Assembly: GCA_017408625.1 (NCBI GenBank)
Contig: JAFQUG010000071.1
Coordinates: 1 to 10,263, forward strand
Origin: Clostridia bacterium
GTDB taxonomy: Bacteria; Bacillota_A; Clostridia; Oscillospirales; CAG-272
Direction of reading: 5' to 3'
DNA: 10,263 nucleotides
Both the position numbers and the translations under genes were made by a program. The notes below the pieces were generated by a model. That model was not told the DNA's origin. It made no database searches and saw only the letters and a list, made by a program, of their open reading frames with translations. This document shows positions 6,078-10,263 of this stretch, piece after piece. Within the stretch, counting starts at the first letter, position 1, and every line of letters starts with the position of its first letter.

Positions 6078-6299
6078 TCAACGATTCTCCAGATAGTTAA
6101 CAACGTCGCCAACAGTCACGAACTTGTGAATGTCCTCGTCGTCGATCTCGATGTCAAACTTCTCCTCGCAAAGCATAACCAGGTCAGCAAGCTCAATGGA
6201 GTTGATGCCCAGATCCTTGATCAGCTCCGCGTCCATGGTGATCTCGTCAGCATCGATCTGCAGCTCTTCCACGAACAGGTTCTTCAGCTTTTCAAACAT
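6078..6299 (-). CDS. acpP: Acyl carrier protein
   Basis: A 73-residue acidic four-helix protein. The phosphopantetheine attachment serine is S34 in DLGINSIEL; the usual DSL is NSI here, a variant I associate with clostridial ACPs. The rest (EEKFDIEIDDEDIHKFVTVGDVVNYL) fits helices III and IV. Holo-ACP carries growing acyl chains in fatty acid synthesis and donates acyl groups to phospholipid assembly. The ATG at 6299 has GGAGG 8 nt upstream (6312-6308); a longer reading from 6362 would start at the transcription start itself and is rejected. The gene is monocistronic, between a perfect consensus promoter and a strong terminator, and is not within a fab cluster here. A role in another pathway (for example a dedicated synthase) cannot be excluded from sequence alone. 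Confidence 0.93.
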   Translation of the reverse strand: MFEKLKNLFVEELQIDADEITMDAELIKDLGINSIELADLVMLCEEKFDIEIDDEDIHKFVTVGDVVNYLENR

Positions 6300-6307
6300 A
6301 ATATATT

Positions 6308-6312
6308 CCTCC
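6308..6312 (-). promoter_or_regulatory. Ribosome binding site that decides the acpP start
   Basis: CGGAGG-type site on the minus strand, 8 nt before the ATG at 6299. It shows that the 21 extra residues readable upstream are leader, not protein. Confidence 0.8.
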
Positions 6313-6335
6313 GAATATTTTTTCGATATTTCATG

Positions 6336-6354
6336 CATGCAGCCTCTCTGCATG
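6336..6354 (-). other. Hairpin near the 5' end of the acpP mRNA
   Basis: CATGCAG and CTGCATG (6336-6342 and 6348-6354) form a 7-bp perfect stem with a 5-base loop, starting about 7 nt from the predicted transcription start. It is far enough from the ribosome binding site not to block it and could stabilise the transcript. No T tract follows, so it is not a terminator. Confidence 0.5.
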
Positions 6355-6367
6355 TTACACAAGCATC

Positions 6368-6396
6368 ATTATATATGATTTTCCGTAATTTGTCAA
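6368..6396 (-). promoter_or_regulatory. Perfect consensus sigma-A promoter of acpP
   Basis: On the minus strand TTGACA (6396-6391) and TATAAT (6373-6368) are separated by 17 bases: both boxes and the spacing match the consensus. The predicted start near 6361 gives a leader of about 62 nt. Very strong constitutive transcription is expected, as suits an abundant protein. Confidence 0.92.
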
Positions 6397-6424
6397 GGTA
6401 ATTTTTGAATTTCATGGTTTTGCA

Positions 6425-6453
6425 TTGACTTATTTAGCATTTTAGGGTAAAAT
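6425..6453 (+). promoter_or_regulatory. Sigma-A promoter of comEC
   Basis: TTGACT (6425-6430) and TAAAAT (6448-6453) are 17 bases apart, one mismatch in each box. The predicted start near 6460 leaves a leader of about 28 nt. It is back to back with the acpP promoter, with 28 bases between the two -35 boxes. Confidence 0.75.
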
Positions 6454-6487
6454 TAAGGTGAAATCTACATAAAAAAGCGAGAATATA

Positions 6488-8818
6488 ATGGCTATTTTGA
6501 AAAATCGACCGTTGTTTTCTGCATGTCTGTTGTATATTATATGCGTCTTCTGTGCGCGTTTTGCCTCCCCTGCCGTAAAAATTTCGGCAATTGGTGCGGG
6601 GGCTTTGTTGGTTTTGCTCTGCACGCTGCTCTCGCTTGGAAAAAAGATCTCCAAAAAGCTTGCCATGCGGGTCGTAATCGGCCTTTTGTGCGCGTCTGCC
6701 GCCTTTGCAAGCGCATATCTGGCATTTGACTTCGGGCAGCAGAAATACAAAGAAATCGCCGCAAAGGAAAGCTGCACGATCGATGCCACCGTGACCGAGC
6801 GATACGGTGCGGACGGCATGACCGTATACCGTATCCGCGTGCAACAGCTTGACGGACAGAGGCAGAGCTTTGATGCGGAGCTTGTTTGCAATTTCAATGC
6901 GAGCCTGCAGTTGGGAGACAAATTCACTGCAACCGCCGCGCCCTCTACCTACGATCAGATCAATTCCCTGTACGCAAACGAGCATTACGCACTTGCCCAA
7001 GGTCTGCGATTGCAATTCTCTACAGGCGAGGAGTGGCAGATCGAGCAGGTCGCAGAGCATTCGCACCTACCCGTAGTGGCACTGCATAAGCTCAACAACA
7101 CCTTGTGTCGCGAGCTTCTGAATCTTTGCCAGGACCAAAGCGGCGGCCTTGCCTGCGCACTGCTGCTTGGCAACAAGGGATTTTTAGAGGGCACGCTTTC
7201 GCGCGATTTTGAGCGCGCGGGGGCTTCGCATATGCTGGCGCTTTCGGGCATGCACGTCTCGATCCTGATCGGTTCACTCGGAATGCTGCTTTGCAAGCTG
7301 CGCGTGCACCGCAAGGCGCGCGCCGTGCTGCTGGTGGCAGCCTCGGTCGGATACTTGCTGCTGACCGGTATGTCGGTCTCGGCTCTGCGTGCCGTGGCAA
7401 TGATGTGCACTCTGCAGCTTTCTTATCTGCTGGCATCCGACAACGACACGCTGACCTCCCTTGGTCTTGTGGGTGCGGTCATTCTGCTGCTTGATCCCTT
7501 TTCTGTCTGCGACACCGGCTTTATCCTCTCCTTCCTTGCCACGTTTGGCATCGTGGTGCTGGTGCCGCCCTTGCATATTTACTTAAAAGAGCGAAGCGAC
7601 GCTCTCTGCAAGCCGCCGCACGCCAAGGCCAAGCGCATATTGGCAAGTGGCACGACTGCTGTGCTTGAAACCTTGCTGATTGGTGTGATCGCTACGTTTT
7701 CGATCATGGTGCCCTCTTGCTTTTTGATCGGCCATGTGTCGGCCTTCTCCCCCCTGACCACGCTTTTGCTCTCGCCCGCCGTCTCTGCCATGCTGGTGCT
7801 GGGCGCGGGTGCGCTGATCTTTTCCCCCATCCCACCCGTTGCCAATATCTTCGGCACGCTGATCCGTCTGCTTTACGCGCTGATGCTGCCTTACATTGAG
7901 GGCATCTCTGCCGTGGACGGTGCGCTGATTCCGCTCACGCACTCAACCGTGCAGGTCCTGTCCATTCTGTTTTGCTGCATGATGCTGCTTCTTCTGATCC
8001 TGCCGCTGCGCAAAAAGCTGCTGCTCTCGCTGCCGCCCATTCTGCTGGCCTGCTCGCTTTGCATCTTTTTCCCTGTCAATGCGGCAATGGAACAAAACCG
8101 CCTGCGTGCGGCCTATACGCATCCCTCGTCGGTCTCCGAGGCCATTGTCGCAACGGATGGATACCGCGCTTATATCTGCGATCTCTCCACGGGCATCGGC
8201 AGCTCGCTGGGTCATGCAACCTATGCCGCCTCGGGGCTGCATGCGACCGAGATCGGTGCTTTGCTGCTGACCGATTATCATACGCCGCAAGGTGCACATC
8301 TGACAAAGCTGCTTTGCACCTATAAAACCGATCTGATCTATATGCCCGCCACGACAAATGAGGATGACCTTGCCGTACAAGCAGGGCTTTGCGAGATTGC
8401 CGAGCAATACGGTGCAGAGATCGTGACGTACGAATACGGAAGCGCGTTCGAGTGGTTTGAGGACACTGTACTGACCGTACACCGCACCGAGCTTTCCCGC
8501 TCCGAGCAGCCCGTGCTGATTGTCACACTGCAAAAGGGTGACGCAATTCTGAGCACGGTCTGCGCGTCTGCCGCTTACGGCGAGCTTGCCGATCAGATGG
8601 CTGACGCGGTCCGCGATGCCGACGCCATCGTCATTCCCGAGCGAGGCCCAAAGCCGCGGCTGACTTATGCGCTTGACGGCTGTCAGGATGCGGACGTGGT
8701 GTTTGCCACGCGTGAGCTTGCTGCATTTTGTGATCCGCAGAGCCTTGTGGACGCACGCAGCATGACCGTTTGCCCCGAAATCGTGTATTTCACTCTTGCA
8801 AGCAAGGACGATCCGTGA
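6488..8818 (+). CDS. comEC: ComEC/Rec2 family DNA-uptake channel protein
   Basis: A 776-residue polytopic membrane protein. Two N-terminal helices lead to an OB-like, DUF4131-type region (about 95-185, beginning CTIDATVTERYG). The competence domain (about 220-500) carries the family signature HMLALSGMHVSIL at 248-260 and many membrane helices. ComEC conducts single-stranded DNA through the cytoplasmic membrane during transformation. The C-terminal part (about 540-776) sits where the metallo-beta-lactamase-like domain belongs, but the metal motif HxHxDH is degraded: the equivalent stretch, residues 592-604, reads LLLTDYHTPQGAH. The ATG at 6488 has only a weak site upstream (GCGAGAA), so expression may be low; no better start is near. 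No comEA or comFA lies in view. radA follows after 34 nt. Confidence 0.9.
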   Translation: MAILKNRPLFSACLLYIICVFCARFASPAVKISAIGAGALLVLLCTLLSLGKKISKKLAMRVVIGLLCASAAFASAYLAFDFGQQKYKEIAAKESCTIDATVTERYGADGMTVYRIRVQQLDGQRQSFDAELVCNFNASLQLGDKFTATAAPSTYDQINSLYANEHYALAQGLRLQFSTGEEWQIEQVAEHSHLPVVALHKLNNTLCRELLNLCQDQSGGLACALLLGNKGFLEGTLSRDFERAGASHMLALSGMHVSILIGSLGMLLCKLRVHRKARAVLLVAASVGYLLLTGMSVSALRAVAMMCTLQLSYLLASDNDTLTSLGLVGAVILLLDPFSVCDTGFILSFLATFGIVVLVPPLHIYLKERSDALCKPPHAKAKRILASGTTAVLETLLIGVIATFSIMVPSCFLIGHVSAFSPLTTLLLSPAVSAMLVLGAGALIFSPIPPVANIFGTLIRLLYALMLPYIEGISAVDGALIPLTHSTVQVLSILFCCMMLLLLILPLRKKLLLSLPPILLACSLCIFFPVNAAMEQNRLRAAYTHPSSVSEAIVATDGYRAYICDLSTGIGSSLGHATYAASGLHATEIGALLLTDYHTPQGAHLTKLLCTYKTDLIYMPATTNEDDLAVQAGLCEIAEQYGAEIVTYEYGSAFEWFEDTVLTVHRTELSRSEQPVLIVTLQKGDAILSTVCASAAYGELADQMADAVRDADAIVIPERGPKPRLTYALDGCQDADVVFATRELAAFCDPQSLVDARSMTVCPEIVYFTLASKDDP

Positions 8819-8824
8819 TATAAT
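8796..8824 (+). promoter_or_regulatory. Extended -10 promoter of radA, inside the end of comEC
   Basis: TTGCAA (8796-8801) and TATAAT (8819-8824) are 17 bases apart, and TGA directly precedes TATAAT as the TGn of an extended -10. That TGA (8816-8818) is also the stop codon of comEC. The predicted start near 8831 gives a leader of about 22 nt with GAAAGG (8838-8843) as the ribosome binding site. Confidence 0.8.
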
Positions 8825-8852
8825 ATAAGTATCAATTGAAAGGTACAGAACA

Positions 8853-10262
8853 ATGAAAGGCTTAAAAACCGTTTACATATGTGAAGAATGCTCCTACCGC
8901 TCCCCCAAGTGGATGGGCAAGTGCCCATCCTGCGGTGCGTGGAACACCTTTATCGAGGACGTGATCGACACCCAGGGCACAGAGGCATCTGCCGCGGCCA
9001 AGCGCAATAGTGCGCTTGCCATGAGCGGAGACCACCACGCCGTGCGCTTTGACGAGCTGGCACTTCCCTCGCACATCCGCTACAACACGGGGCTTGACGA
9101 GCTTGACCGCGTGCTGGGCGGTGGCTTGGTGCTTGGCGAGGTGGTGCTGCTCTCGGGCGAGCCCGGCATTGGCAAATCCACACTGCTCTTGCAGATCTCG
9201 CAGGCACTGGGGCAAAACCGTAAGGTGCTCTACGTCTCGGGCGAGGAATCGGGCGGACAGCTCAAGCTGCGCGCCGATCGCCTTGGCGTCAACTGTGACA
9301 ATCTCTACGTGCTGACCGAGACCAACATCGACAGCATTCTGCGCGAGACTGATAAGCTCTCGCCCGAGATCCTGATCGTGGACTCGATCCAGACCGTATG
9401 GTCGGAAAAGATCAGCTCCGCACCCGGCAGCATTGCGCAGGTGCGCGAGAACGCCATGGCGTTTATCGGCAAGGCCAAGGGCCAGGGCGTTTCGGTATTC
9501 CTGGTCGGCCACGTCAACAAGGAAGGCAGCATTGCAGGCCCCAAAATCCTGGAGCACATGGTGGACGCCGTGCTTTGCTTTGAGGGCGAAAAGCAGCAGT
9601 CCTACCGCATCATCCGCGCCACCAAGAACAGATACGGCTCGACCAACGAGATCGGCGTCTTTGAGATGACCGACAAGGGTCTTGAAGAGGTCACCAACCC
9701 CTCGGAGATGCTGCTCTCGGGCAGACCCAAGGGCGTTTCGGGCAGCGCGGCCGTTTGCACCGTGCAGGGCACGCGCCCCTTAATTGCCGAGGTGCAGGCG
9801 CTTGTTTCACAGACCTACTTCCCCTCCCCCCGCCGCGTAGCCAACGGCATTGACTACAACAGACTCTGCCTGATCATTGACGTGCTGGAAAAGCGCATGG
9901 GGCTGAAATTCTATCAGAATGACGTTTATACCAACGTCGTGGGCGGACTGCGCCTGGACGAAACCGCAACCGATCTTTCGGTCGCGCTTGCTTTGCTCTC
10001 CTCGCTGCTTGATCGCGTCGTGCCCGAGGGCATGATCGCCGTGGGTGAGATCGGACTCTCCGGAGAGGTGCGTGCCGTCTCGCACGTGGAAAACCGCGTC
10101 AAGGAGGCCGCAAGGCTGGGCTTTACCACTGCGGTCATTCCCTACCGTAACGTGGAAAAGCGTCCGTTTGAGTGCCCCGGCATCAAGGTGCACGCCATCC
10201 GCTCGATCTTTGAGCTGCCGAGCTTGCTTGTCACCGTAAGCGAGGACGGGCAACAATTTTAA
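8853..10262 (+). CDS. radA: DNA repair and recombination ATPase RadA (Sms)
   Basis: A complete 469-residue RadA ending one base before the window edge. An N-terminal zinc finger has C10, C13, C24 and C27 (CEEC...CPSC). The RecA-like ATPase has Walker A GEPGIGKST (102-110), Walker B ILIVD (173-177) and the RadA signature KNRYG (258-262), where Phe of the usual KNRFG is Tyr. The C-terminal Lon-protease-like domain (about 290-455, with GEIGLSGEVR at 398-407) is structural in this family. RadA is a hexameric helicase that extends D-loops in recombination, including natural transformation, which fits its place after comEC. The ATG at 8853 has GAAAGG 9 nt upstream. It can be transcribed from its own promoter or by read-through from comEC, as there is no terminator between them. 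Confidence 0.97.
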   Translation: MKGLKTVYICEECSYRSPKWMGKCPSCGAWNTFIEDVIDTQGTEASAAAKRNSALAMSGDHHAVRFDELALPSHIRYNTGLDELDRVLGGGLVLGEVVLLSGEPGIGKSTLLLQISQALGQNRKVLYVSGEESGGQLKLRADRLGVNCDNLYVLTETNIDSILRETDKLSPEILIVDSIQTVWSEKISSAPGSIAQVRENAMAFIGKAKGQGVSVFLVGHVNKEGSIAGPKILEHMVDAVLCFEGEKQQSYRIIRATKNRYGSTNEIGVFEMTDKGLEEVTNPSEMLLSGRPKGVSGSAAVCTVQGTRPLIAEVQALVSQTYFPSPRRVANGIDYNRLCLIIDVLEKRMGLKFYQNDVYTNVVGGLRLDETATDLSVALALLSSLLDRVVPEGMIAVGEIGLSGEVRAVSHVENRVKEAARLGFTTAVIPYRNVEKRPFECPGIKVHAIRSIFELPSLLVTVSEDGQQF

Positions 10263-10263
10263 T

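Noticed and set aside
6300..6362. A 21-residue N-terminal extension of the acyl carrier protein
   Set aside because: The ATG would be at the predicted transcription start and the extension contains the mRNA hairpin and the ribosome binding site of the ATG at 6299.
7943..8533. A 196-codon minus-strand open frame inside comEC
   Set aside because: Antisense to comEC, composition typical of an opposite-strand shadow, no start signal.
1..10263. Mobile elements, CRISPR arrays, tRNA or rRNA genes
   Set aside because: Scanning both strands I saw no transposase or integrase, no regularly spaced repeats, no terminal inverted repeats and no tRNA-like cloverleaf.

Overview
The window looks like chromosomal DNA from an endospore-forming member of the Firmicutes, most likely a clostridial lineage of moderate GC content. 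The evidence is dipicolinate synthase (dpaA, dpaB) next to a CwlD-type spore cortex amidase, a DUF5685 / J-domain operon that I know from Clostridia, a clostridial-style acyl carrier protein, strong AGGAGG-type ribosome binding sites and consensus sigma-A promoters. I see no phage, transposon, CRISPR, tRNA or rRNA. Everything from position 1 to about 6400 is read on the minus strand and everything after that on the plus strand, with the switch at a divergent promoter pair between acpP and comEC.

Minus strand, in window order: the N-terminal part of a flotillin (1-239) with its own promoter, whose spacer holds a 14-bp perfect palindrome; an orphan PTS EIIC membrane permease starting at TTG (373-1500), also with its own promoter; an overlapping three-gene operon transcribed as DUF5685 protein (3750-2848), J-domain protein with a cysteine-rich tail (2855-2241) and an unrecognised membrane protein (2241-1642), closed by a hairpin; a sporulation operon cwlD - dpaA - dpaB (5969-3869) with ATGA overlaps; and acpP (6299-6078) with a perfect consensus promoter and a strong terminator.

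Plus strand: comEC (6488-8818), a DNA-uptake channel whose C-terminal metallo-beta-lactamase-like domain seems to lack the metal ligands, followed by radA (8853-10262), a recombination ATPase. radA has its own promoter built into the last codons and stop codon of comEC. The two belong together functionally: ComEC imports single-stranded DNA and RadA promotes branch migration during its recombination.

The sporulation operon combines two mother-cell jobs, making dipicolinic acid and preparing cortex peptidoglycan for muramic-lactam formation. The most unusual observations are (a) the DUF5685 protein carries a DDxxDE and a DxxED...GR motif arranged like the two aspartate-rich motifs of squalene/phytoene synthases, suggesting a diverged isoprenoid-synthase fold in an operon with a J-domain protein and a membrane protein; and (b) a run of eight G in the last codons of dpaA, in the phase of a -1 slippery heptamer, where a -1 shift or one added G would fuse DpaA in frame to DpaB. 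There is no gene-free stretch longer than about 190 bases.
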